A program made the translations under genes and the position numbers. From Oikopleura dioica (lineage: Eukaryota > Chordata > Appendicularia > Copelata > Oikopleuridae): 64,000 bases of DNA. Below, in pieces: positions 1 through 9,251 of this stretch (positions are counted from its first letter, which is position 1; the number at the start of each line of letters is the position of its first letter). The DNA lies in NCBI GenBank assembly GCA_907165135.1, contig OU015566.1, forward strand, positions 3,412,501 through 3,476,500, in the 5' to 3' direction. The notes beneath the pieces were generated by a model. The model ran no database searches, was not told the DNA's origin, and saw only the letters and a list, made by a program, of their open reading frames with translations.

Positions 1-84
1 TCGACTTTTTATCTGAACGTCGCAGGAAGCTGATTTTCAGATATGATATAGACTTTTGTGCTCGGATAACATTACAAATAAAAA

Positions 85-2330
85 AAATTTCAAAATTTTC
101 AAATTTAGTACTTTTTAAGTACCCCAAAGTTGTCAAAAAATTGATTTTTCGAGCAATCCAAGCTACGGGGTTGTAAGTATGCTCATTTGAAAGAGCGCAA
201 AAAACTGAGTAAGAAACTTCAATAAAAAGGGGTGCATTGGGGGTTCTCTGGATTCTAGGGATGAAAAACTCGGAATCTGATGAGTCATCACTTATTTCAA
301 AAATCGGCCTTTTTCAAAAATAACATGATTTTTTTGAAACTTATAGGTTTGGCATAAAAGATGTCCAGGATTCCGATCACGTGATCAAAAATTTTGAAAA
401 AGTTCATCTTGGGGTCACTCGAGGTCATCAAAGTTCAAAAATTTGATTTTTGAAAAAAATACCGTATTTACCTGAAACTTATTGGTTCAACATAAAAAAT
501 GTCGAGGATTCCGATCACATGATCGAAAATTTTTAAAAAGTTCATCTTGGGGTCATTCAAGGTCATAAAAGTTCAATTTTTAATTTTTTGAACTTTTCGG
601 AAAAATCATGACTAACGTAAAATTTATGCGTTCCACGTTAAAAAAGTGGACATTTTTTATCTAGTCACACGAAAGTTCAAATTGAGGTCATCTAAGGTCA
701 CTGTAGTTCAAGAACTCACAAATTTGAAGAACAAAAAATTAAAAAATCCTTTTCTCTAAATTAAGTCTTTGAGACGGCGCCTTGTATTCTGCAAGCACGC
801 ATTTTTAACGCTTCTTGAACGCCGGTTACTTCACTTGCCGATCGCATTGGCTTTTTTCGAAATGAGATCTTTGTTTTTACTATTTTTTTCGACATTTTAT
901 ACAATCAGTCATTCGACTGATTTTTGTGTGCTAACTGTAGAGAGTGTGAAGAAGATTCTTATTGCGAATGGTGTCACAACTGAAGATGAATGGAACGAAA
1001 ATGTTTCTCTTTACAAGCAAGGATACAAACAAAGATGGCGAGATTATATCAAATGCTCATCCTACTATCGATCGAAAGGGAGTTCGAAGATCAACAATTA
1101 CCTTCATAAGTAAAAAATGAACTCGTCATTTTTAAATACCTAATTTTTCAGTGGAATTTTCGATCCGTCTAAACGACACCTCTTGTTTCCACCTGAAGTT
1201 CTTGATATCGCTGATTTTCCAAAACGTTCTTCGCAGCCATGGTCCGGCTCGATGAAGATGGTGCTTTTCGCTCCCATGATGAGTTTCATCGCATGTACCG
1301 TGTGGCTGTCGTCTGGCTCGCGCAAACATGGATGGAAGTTTTTGACAGTGACAACAATGAGTTTATTTCCTGGAACGAATTGGATATGGCTTTGCAAGAA
1401 GTGAAAAGACGGCGAGAAAAATTCGGTGCTGCACTGGAGAGTAAAGAAGTTCAGTATTTCTTCTCAAAATGGAAACCATCGGTCTGGAACACATTGAAGT
1501 AAATATAAAAAAATATATTTAAGACAATTCATGGTCTCGACATTGACGACCTGGTTGTATTTACTTCAGAAGCCTGGAATTATTACATTGAGAATCTTCG
1601 CCCGCCGACAAACCAACGAAATTTTGCGTGATTTTGTGTGCTAGAATAATTCTTCTCTGACTTATCAAAATTATCTTTTTCTAATATATTTCAAAATTTT
1701 GAAACCAAAAAGCCTTGTTCACCTTAAATGACCTTGAATGACCTCTATTTGAACTTTTTTATGTGACTAAATGAAAATGTCAATTTTTTAGCGTGGAACC
1801 AATAAATTTCACGTAAGTCTAGATTTGTCATAAAAGTTCGAAAAATTAATAATTGAACTTTTGTGACCTTGAATGACCCCGAGATGAACTTTGTGAGAAT
1901 TTTTGATCACGTGATCGGAATCCTCGACATTTTTTATGTTGAACCAATAAGTTTCAGGACAATACAGTATTTTTTCAAAAATCAAATTTTTGAACTTTGA
2001 TGACCTCGAATGACCTCAAAATGAACTTTTTCAGAATTTTCGATCACGTGATCGGATTCCTCGTCATCTTTAATGCCATACCTGTAAGTTTTAAGGAAAT
2101 CAAGTTATTTTTGAAAAATGCCGATTTTTGGAATCAGTGATGACTCATCGAATTCCGAGTTTTTCATCCCTAGAATCCAGAGAACCCCCAATGCACCCCT
2201 TTTTATTGATGTTTCTTACTCAGTTTTTTGCGCTCTTTCGAATGAGCATACTTACAACCCCGTAGCTTGGATTGCTCAAAAAGTAGCGAGAAAAGGGATG
2301 AAAATAGTACTAAAAAGTACCAAAATTTTT
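85..2330. mobile_element. Long terminal-inverted-repeat (foldback) element
   Basis: The left arm (about 85-716) is the imperfect reverse complement of the right arm (about 1,708-2,330). Both arms share the CACGTG-centred palindrome GATCACGTGATC or a close variant (near 378, 512, 1,904 and 2,042), set in internal repeats of roughly 135 bases. They also share a block containing ATGAGTCATCAC or its complement. About 1 kb of unique sequence with a gene fragment lies between the arms. No transposase is visible, so this is a non-autonomous foldback element or a large inverted duplication. I found no clean target-site duplication, so the outer limits are approximate. Confidence 0.75.
862..1640 (+). 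pseudogene. Secreted EF-hand protein fragment inside the inverted repeat
   Basis: Exon 1 (862-1,109) begins with a signal-peptide-like MRSLFLLFFSTFYTISHS. A 42-base GT-AG intron (1,110-1,151) follows. The stretch 1,239-1,498 encodes a canonical EF-hand loop (D-S-D-N-N-E-F-I-S-W-N-E), and 1,524-1,630 encodes a further acidic segment with similar composition. These three pieces cannot be joined in one frame with ordinary splice sites: the EF-hand frame is one base off exon 1, and the last junction would need a 24-base intron. It may be a captured and decaying gene, a gene with non-canonical introns, or a sequence with indels. Secretion and calcium binding are inferred from the signal peptide and the loop residues only. 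Confidence 0.45.
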
Positions 2331-2404
2331 TTTCCAAAAAATTTTGAAAAGTCGTTTTGGGTACTCTTGCTGCTCCCAAAGTTTCAAATTGATATCTCTT
2401 ACAG

Positions 2405-3100
2405 GGAAAAAGTTGATTTTTTTGTACGTTATGCCTATAAATACCAACATGTTTATGGCAAGCTTGGATACTATGAGGGAAAACCAACAGCAATCGGTGG
2501 TTTGAATTCGAAAATGAATATTGAAAGCTGGACAAAAAATGGCTGGATAACAAAAGGCCACTTTAGCCAAGTTTATGGAACAATTTACGGGCACTCTTTG
2601 ATAGGACTTGAAAGCGGTTCACTTTTCCTGTTTGGTGGAGCTACAAGAAAATTCAATGAAGACACATACTTGAAATCTGTCTACAAAATTGAGGACAATC
2701 AATTGATAGAAATTGGAAATTTGGCAAAGGTACTTTTTAATTAAACTTTTTCTTTTGGGCAAGAGGTAGGCCGTAAGATGCATTTACCGACAAGATATTC
2801 TCCTCGCGATTAAAATATAACTTACGTTTAGTACTTTTTCTCGGCTCTTCAATCAGAAATGGGCATTTTGTCTACCTCGTTCCGGGAAAAAGCCCTGGGT
2901 TTTCACTTCAACGAATCAAAATCAACGAAAGTGAGGTGATAGATGCAGCTATTATCGGCCACCATTCGTATGAGAATGCGATTCCTGTTTTATTTTCAAC
3001 AGATTCAGATTACTGTGTCAAGGATCCTTCGATTTCAAATGCCTCTTATGAAACATTCTCCCTGTTTATCTTCATAATCTTATTTATAAATTACATTTAA
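2405..3100 (+). CDS. Kelch-repeat-like protein (5' end unresolved)
   Basis: An exon at about 2,405-2,729 follows an acceptor (CTTACAG) at the inner edge of the right arm of the inverted repeat. It encodes a kelch-type blade with YGHSLIGLESGSLFLFGG followed by a strand of the W/I-E-I type. A later exon from about 2,832 to the stop at 3,098-3,100 encodes LFLGSSIRNGHFVYLVPG and ends in a hydrophobic tail (FSLFIFIILFINYI) that could be a membrane anchor. A short middle exon near 2,766-2,810 (LPTRYSP) completes the kelch pattern but needs a GC-AG or similar donor. The 5' end would lie in the repeat, so the gene may be truncated. Kelch blades usually form beta-propellers for protein binding. Confidence 0.5.
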
Positions 3101-3319
3101 TGACTGCGAGAATGAAGACAATCAAAAAGTAGGAAAATAAAAAAAAATAAAACCAAAAATTATCAAATTCGCCTGCAAAAAGCATAATTGCCATCTTCTT
3201 TCGTACTAAAAAAACCAAGGAAACAAGTTAACGACAGGATTATCAAAAATGTCAGATTCGCCAGAGCGAGAAAAATATCTCTCAAAACCATCAGTTATAA
3301 AACTAAGAGGGGAGAAAAT

Positions 3320-4779
3320 ATGAGGAAAATTCTTGTTTTGAAAATTCTTCTTCATTTCTTCAAGGTCGAGGCTTGGATCGCTGAAAAATCTTACAAAGGT
3401 AGTTTTTCATGTTTTCTTTATTAGCTTATTTCTTCAAGAAAATCCATGCTATTCGAAAAACAACTGCAAACCCGAGGAAGTTTGCGTCCCAGAAGGGCAA
3501 TCGCTGTACCAATGCTGCGATGTTGGATGGGATTATGATGAATTTGAAAAATGCCGTAGTGGGATCGCCCATCCATGCCTTGACCAACATCCCTGTCAAG
3601 AGGATGAGGTCTGCCAGCAGAAGATTAAAACTAATGAGATTTCTCATGACTTCGATTGTGTCAAAAAGGATGAAAAATGTCTCGGTAAGATCATTTATCA
3701 ATGATAAATTACCATTCATCAAAAGTGGCTAGATTTTGTAAAAAAGCGAAGATCTACGATATTCAAATCTTCTGTAAAAGTCTCTAGATGTGGCGCAAAA
3801 GAGCCGCGATCGCATTATCAGCGCGTTTTTACGCATCCAGAAAATTCCAATACAGAGAGTTTTTCTCTAGTGCTTTTGCATAAAAGCTCTGGTGCGCTAT
3901 ATCTAGCGATTTTTCCTCGCTTCTTCGTACCGTAGATTCTCGCGCTTTAGACTCCATGGTTGATCTTCTTTCTCAGGAACAGTCGTTTGCGAGGAGTACC
4001 ACCTTGGTTCCTGTTCCGCCAATCATCCGGAAAACCGAACTCGCATTCCCGTCCGCAGCCTCGGCGACTGCTACAACCTTTGCGACCAACGAGACGATTG
4101 CCTCGGCTTCGACATTGACGAAAAGGGCGGCTGTTTTCTCGCTAATCAAGACTGCCTCGAAGGAAACTCGACTCTTGTCCAAGATGATGGTCTTGAAGGC
4201 TGGTCAAAGTATGAATGCCCTTGGGGATGGTGGTGCTATTATATGGATTTGAGCAGTTACAAGCCGATTAATAGAAAACTTCGGATTCAGTACATTTACT
4301 ATCCGATGAAGAAATGCAAAGCGCCCGGTGAGTTTTTGAAATTGATGAAGATCGTTGTTGATTTCATGGTTTTCAGAGCGCTCAGAGGAATGCTCAAAAG
4401 ACTTGTTGAAGGACCTCGATGATCATATGAAGCAAGGGTATTGATGAGGCTATTTTCTTTCCGATAAATTGTCAATACCCTTGAAAGACATTCAGCAATG
4501 TCATGCTATCAATAGAGCCAAGCGTCAAAGAACTAGCAGGAATCTACGGCGAAATTCAAACGCTCGAGACATCTTTTGCCGACCAAGGAAAGAGTTTTTC
4601 ATCACAAAATAGAAATCGAAAGACGGCTTTTAAACTCGAAGAAAGCGAATGGATATATCAACGTTCTCGTCGGCCTAAGTGTGTTGCTCCTGCTGATTAA
4701 AATTGTCGGGATGATTTTGAAAGCGACGAAGACGGATGAGATCATCATTGAAAAATTGCCGACAAAACAAATTCTCTGA
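3320..4779 (+). CDS. EGF-like / PAN-apple-like type I membrane protein
   Basis: Six exons close in frame: 3320-3398, 3439-3684, 3977-4327, 4377-4437, 4496-4587 and 4613-4779, giving 331 residues. The last intron (4588-4612) is only 25 bases and would be GA-AG; the others are GT-AG. A signal peptide (MRKILVLKILLHFFKVEA) leads into an EGF-like Cys pattern (C-x5-C-x5-C-x9-CC). An apple/PAN-like block follows (CYNLCDQRDDCLGFDI). Near the C-terminus is a membrane segment (INVLVGLSVLLLLIKIVGMIL) with a short cytoplasmic tail. The intron at 3685-3976 is unusually long for the locus. A surface adhesion or recognition role is inferred; no specific orthologue is recognised. It lies tail-to-tail with the next gene. 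Confidence 0.6.
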
Positions 4780-4929
4780 TGTTTTCCTTAGAAAAATAAA
4801 CTAAATCAAGAAAACATGATTCTTGTATTTTGTTCGATTTATAAGTTTTTGTCAGGATTATTGATGAAAATGATGATTATTGCTAAGCCCATTCATGTAG
4901 GTTTTATCCGTTTTTATTTCACTTGACGA

Positions 4930-5848
4930 TTATTCGTAGATGATTTCAGAGTTGTAACTGAGCTGGTGTCTTGATGGAGGATACGCAGGATAAATCGGTT
5001 GTTCTGGAGAACTTCGATTAGTTGCTTGAATTGTTGTGATGTCCATCAAATTAAATGGAATAGCTTGGGCTTCGAAAAATTGATCAGCCTCGCTTCTGTT
5101 TGACGATGGAGAATTTTTGTCTCGAAGAGCTTTTTCTTGATTGTTTTTCTTCTGACGATGAATAAGAAAGATGATAAAAAGAAGAAAAAGGATCAAAAAT
5201 ACGATGAAAACGACCGCTATGATTTTGAATTTTTTGAGATCTTTTAGAAGTGCTTTGTTGTTGCTTTTGCATGACTCTGTTTGAGAAATCGGTACAATTT
5301 TCGCTTTTTGTAATGTATCAAGAGCCGTTGTTGTCGAGTTCGTCATTGGTTGTTGCTTTTTGACCATTTTTATTGGAGCTCTGGATGTTGAGATTGTTGT
5401 TGAAGTTGTTGTTGCTCTCATTGGTGTTTTTGTTGTCGTTGTTGCTGTTGTAGTTGTTGGGCAAGTTCTTCTTATTTGGAAAGATTCATAGCATTGCTGA
5501 AGTCTCATTTGACGATTCTCACTCTCTCCTTTTTCATTCCTCAATTTCCCTTTGAAAAGCTAAAAATCATGTTAAACTTTATGAGAATCAAAATAAAAGC
5601 AAAAGAATGCTCACATTTTTCTTGCGAGTCATTTTCTCCAAATCATCCTTCAAATTTTCGATCGTTAAATCTTTTGACCAATTTTCTTGCTCCAAACCCT
5701 TGATCCTATCCAAAAGAGAAGACCGATCAGAAGCGGAAAAATCATCATCATCAGTCAAAGAATCTCTTTCGACCTCGCCATCCCCGCTCGATTCCCCACT
5801 CGATTCTTCCGCAAAAACAGCGAAAATAAAAATCAGAAAAATTTTCAT
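4930..5848 (-). CDS. Thr-rich single-pass membrane protein
   Basis: Two exons: 5848-5615 and 5559-4930, with a 55-base GT-AG intron at phase 0. The first exon gives a signal peptide (MKIFLIFIFAVFA), an acidic Ser-rich stretch and a short coiled-coil-like segment (LEQENWSKDLTIENLKDDLEKM). The second gives a Thr-rich mucin-like stalk (TTTTATTTTKTP), a strong membrane helix (IIAVVFIVFLILFLLFIIFLI) and a cytoplasmic tail of about 70 residues. The stalk composition suggests O-glycosylation. No family is recognised, so the function is unknown beyond a probable surface stalk protein. Confidence 0.65.
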
Positions 5849-6027
5849 TTTGCATTTCTGAGGTTTTCCCTTCTCTAAAGATGGTTTTATAGTTGCAGTA
5901 TTTGCGCATTACTAATAACAAGATCGAAAAAATCATTAGACAAACATCGCCAATTTTTATTTGCAAAAATTGCTCATGCTTATTTTCCATGGAATCGTGA
6001 ATGAGTCAAAAATTAATATCGAGATAA

Positions 6028-6033
6028 TTTATT
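6028..6033 (-). terminator. Polyadenylation signal of the galanin-like gene
   Basis: AATAAA on the minus strand, 33 bases past the stop codon. Confidence 0.6.
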
Positions 6034-6065
6034 AAAGGGAAACATGTAACATGTATTTTTCGACA

Positions 6066-6491
6066 TCAATAGTCAAATTCGGGAATTCCAAAGTCAAGTC
6101 GAGGGCTTCTTTTGTGCATCATCTGAAAAAAAAAATTGAATTTGGGCCAAAACCTTGGACATTTTTTACCTTGTAATCGACCATTCGTCGGAGAACGCCA
6201 TTTAATCCCCGATTGTTGCCAATGGAATTAAGGGTCCAGCCTCGTGTTTCTCGAGCTGGGAAGAAGTTTGACTCCTAAAATGATGCAAAACTTTTTAATT
6301 GGTCAAAATTTTCTATGTTTTTTTATTAAAAAGGCCTATTTTTTGTAGATCGTAGCGAAAAATTGCCTTTGAATACCAAAAAATTGATGCTTTTAGCGTT
6401 ATTATTCAATTTTAAAAATATTAATGAACAAATTTCTTACCTCTTCAGCGTTGAAAGCAGCAAAAAGTCCAAAAATCTTGACAAATTTCAT
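6066..6491 (-). CDS. Galanin-like neuropeptide precursor
   Basis: Three exons (6491-6441, 6274-6170, 6122-6066) join at phase 0 with GT-AG introns and encode exactly 70 residues. Residues 1-15 (MKFVKIFGLFAAFNA) are a signal peptide. Exon 2 contains ETR followed by GWTLNSIGNNRGLNGVLRR. GWTLNS is the invariant start of vertebrate galanin, and from memory the Ciona galanin-like peptide starts GWTLNSVG and continues with a GLG-A-L-R-K stretch, which aligns with GLNGVLRR here. Processing would be at a monobasic Arg before GWT and at RR or KR (HKR) after it; the C-terminal remnant is SPRLDFGIPEFDY. An AATAAA signal lies at 6033-6028, just past the stop. Expected role: a secreted ligand for a galanin/allatostatin-type GPCR. 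The gene is too small and split for ORF-based prediction. Confidence 0.88.
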
Positions 6492-6985
6492 TTTCTTTTT
6501 TTTCTGTCAAATTTTTATTTTCACTCTTTCGAAAAAGAATATCTCCACCCAAATCGCAGCAGCTTTTAAAGGATTGCGAATTAAATTCACTGGAAAATCG
6601 GGCTCGTCTCGAAAAAGCACTAATGATGAAAAACCCGTTTTGTGACTGATTGAGCTTCTTTTGCGATGCGACTTGTATCTTTTGCGTCAAGATGTTTTTA
6701 TCGATGCTTGAGTGGCGGGACAAAGGTGCTTTCAAATTTTAAAAGCCGGAGACATGTGTTGCAATTTGTGCATTTTGCATAATATAATGCTGATGCCAGA
6801 TGTCGCTGAATTAAATATTTTTGACACTAAATGAGTACTAGATAGAAACAAGATTTTTCAGAACTCGCTTGTTTTCCATCAAAAAATTGAAGAGCAAATA
6901 CATAAAAGCAGGGTGATATTTACTGTCTTCAGAATTTTAGCGACAATTTCGCATTGCGCGAATTTAACTCATTTTTAAAGTGCAA

Positions 6986-7699
6986 ATGTCGGAAGAACGA
7001 CCCCTTTCAGTAAAAGAGAGACTGGCAAGATTTGAAAATCTTGCAAATAAACCCCAGGAAAAGCTCTTACCTATTCACTTTGCCATTAAGAGTCTTAAAT
7101 TAAGACCTTTAATTTACGGATAGTTTTGATGACTGAGCCCTAAATACAGGAACCTGTAAGATTGAGACAGCGACAGGGTCCCAGAAGACGCCGGCCACAT
7201 ACTCTCAATACGTTTGCTCGAGATGAACTTGAAGGTTTCTTGAACAATCATTTACAAAACAGGCCACTAATTCCAGAGCAGCGAGAAAGTACTCCTGAAA
7301 ATTCGCCTGATGATTCTCCGGTTGAATCTCCTCCAAGAGGTACCTTTTCAATTTTTCCAAAATCATTATTTCATTGAGATTTTTAGAGGAACCTCCTCAG
7401 CAAAATAACAATCAGAGTTCTTTGGAGTTTGAAGAAACGAAGGAAAAACTCAAACTTTGCGTAAGAAAATTAAATATTTTCAATATTATAAATATCCTTA
7501 GGAGAATGCGAATAGACAACTCCAGCAAGATGTTAAGAAATTCGAGAGCAGAGTTGAAAACTTGCATTTTCTGACTCATCAAATGAAGAAGCTGGTATGC
7601 AATTCGTGCCACGAAGAAGCTATATCTGTTGCGTATGTTCCTTGCGGCCATGGCTTTTGCTTTAATTGTTTGAATGAGTTCGAGAGACCTGCGAAATAA
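6986..7699 (+). CDS. Half-RING (C3HC-type) protein
   Basis: Four exons (6986-7057, 7150-7339, 7387-7460, 7502-7699) close in frame and give 177 residues. The first intron (7058-7149) starts GA and ends AG, with CAGGAA repeated at both ends so the exact cut is ambiguous. The N-terminus is basic and Pro/Ser-rich (RQRQGPRRRRP) and leads to a coiled-coil-like segment. The C-terminus reads CNSCHEEAISVAYVPCGHGFCFNC, matching the first six zinc ligands of a RING of the IAP/C3HC4 kind. The protein stops 13 residues later without the last CPxC pair, so one zinc site is incomplete. It may be a truncated E3 ligase, or the last exon may be missed through alternative splicing. Confidence 0.6.
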
Positions 7700-8048
7700 A
7701 ACACGGAAAGAAAACTTTCATCTAAAGAGTAAATTTATTAATTGATAAAAACATGACATGCATAATGTTGTTTTGAACGTTGTTTTTCAGAAACAGTTTG
7801 TTTAGTCAGTTAAATTAAAAATAAAAGTAGTAACAGATATGAATGAACGGGTTTTCGGCGAAAAGAACAAAAAAATAAAAATGTTAAGTCTGGATTTTAT
7901 CAGTCGGTTGTTTCGAAAATAAACGTGAAGCTATTACAGTTGAGAAGCTAAGCGGACTGGGCATTCGTGTTCTTATTGAAAATGCGACGAAGCTGCGCGG
8001 TAATCGTGTGCATTTGGTAATTGTGCGTGTATTTTTCATCCTCCTAAG

Positions 8049-8117
8049 GGTTTTCGGCCAATCAGATTGCTTCAATTCCCAAAAAATGGTATCGGACGCT
8101 CTGATTGGCCGAAAACC
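8049..8117. repeat. Inverted repeat carrying CCAAT boxes
   Basis: GTTTTCGGCCAATCAGA at the left end faces its reverse complement TCTGATTGGCCGAAAAC at the right end, about 35 bases apart. A further CCAATCAG lies near 8,163. The core matches the NF-Y binding sequence. Confidence 0.65.
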
Positions 8118-8730
8118 TCGTCACTTGCGGCGCTATCGAAAAATTGCGCCAACTCGATTCTGACCAATCAGAAAGCGTTATTTGACATACAAAGTCAAAG
8201 CTTCTCGTCCTTTGATTCGTCAGAAAAAATCTTCCATGATGGCGCTGTTTGACAAATAGCGCCAAAATCATTCCAAAAAGAATACTAAAATTTTCGCACA
8301 CGAAAGCAAAAACAAACTTCTGCTCAAGCATCACGTAAGTCAAAGCCCCCTTTTTCTTCCAAAAATTTGAAATCGAAGAAGACTCGACCTGTCGTGGATA
8401 CAAAAAGCGGCTTAGCTTTGGGCTGTTGGTAAAAAATATGAAATTTCATCTAGTTGAATGTTTCTTGTCTTTTTGTAAAATCGATAAAATTAGTTTCAAA
8501 AAAAGAAAACGAATCGAAGCAGCTGTAGGAAATGTTGGGCTTCTGGTGGGACTGTAAATAAAGAAAAAAAATGAGATTAAATAAAAAGAAGCGATAAAGC
8601 CGAAAAAATAAAGCTAAAAATGAGAATTGGGGAAAATGAAGAAATCCAAAAAGTAAGCTCAAAGCAGCAATAATACAAAATAAGTTGACTGAAAAGAGAA
8701 GGATCATTTCTGAGGGTTTCGTGCTTTCTC

Positions 8731-8885
8731 AGCCAATCAGAGACGAGTTTTGCTTGTCACAGCCAATAAGAAGTCGGTCTTTTCTCTTAGCCAATCAGAG
8801 ACAAGTATTTCATCTCCTAGCCAATAAGAAGTGAGCTTTTTTGTTCTTAGCCAATCAAAAACTAGTACTCTTTGTCTTAGCCAAT
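8731..8885. repeat. Six-copy CCAAT array with 30-base period
   Basis: CCAAT occurs at 8733, 8763, 8791, 8821, 8851 and 8881, always in the same orientation and with spacings of 30, 28, 30, 30 and 30. Units alternate between AGCCAATCAGAGAC and AGCCAATAAGAAGT, so the true repeat is about 60 bases. It could be an NF-Y site cluster, a small minisatellite or both. Confidence 0.7.
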
Positions 8886-9251
8886 GAAAAAGCCGCAAAA
8901 GCCCATTACCTCACAGAAAATCACCTACCCAAAATAAGGAGAGTTTAATTGAGCTGAAATCTTGGATAAGAAATTTAAAAAGTTGGGGAATTAAAAAAAA
9001 AGAAAAGGGATTAATTAAAAGAAGCAGGGGTCAGTTTTGTGAGCTTGAAGAAAAACCAGGGAGGACTGACTTCCTTGGCCGCTGCTAGAAAAGAAAGAAC
9101 AAAAATAGAATTGAATAAATGGGTTTTGAACTAAATCGGACGTCTAGTAGGAACTTTTGGAACTTCGGAAGGTGTTTTTTTTTTTAGTCTACGGAAAATA
9201 TTCTAGATTTCACCACGTGGGCTGCTGCTGCTGTTTTTTGCTGTGCAAAGT

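Larger units (their letters stand above)
7700..9251. other. Non-coding interval with CCAAT-bearing repeats
   Basis: No convincing coding exon. It holds the 3' side of the muscleblind gene, an inverted CCAAT repeat at 8,049-8,117 and the direct CCAAT array at 8,731-8,885. Confidence 0.5.

Noticed and set aside
2118-2400. 5' part of the 208-codon frame leading into the kelch-like exon
   Set aside because: This part is inside the right inverted-repeat arm; a splice acceptor just before 2,405 explains the coding start better.
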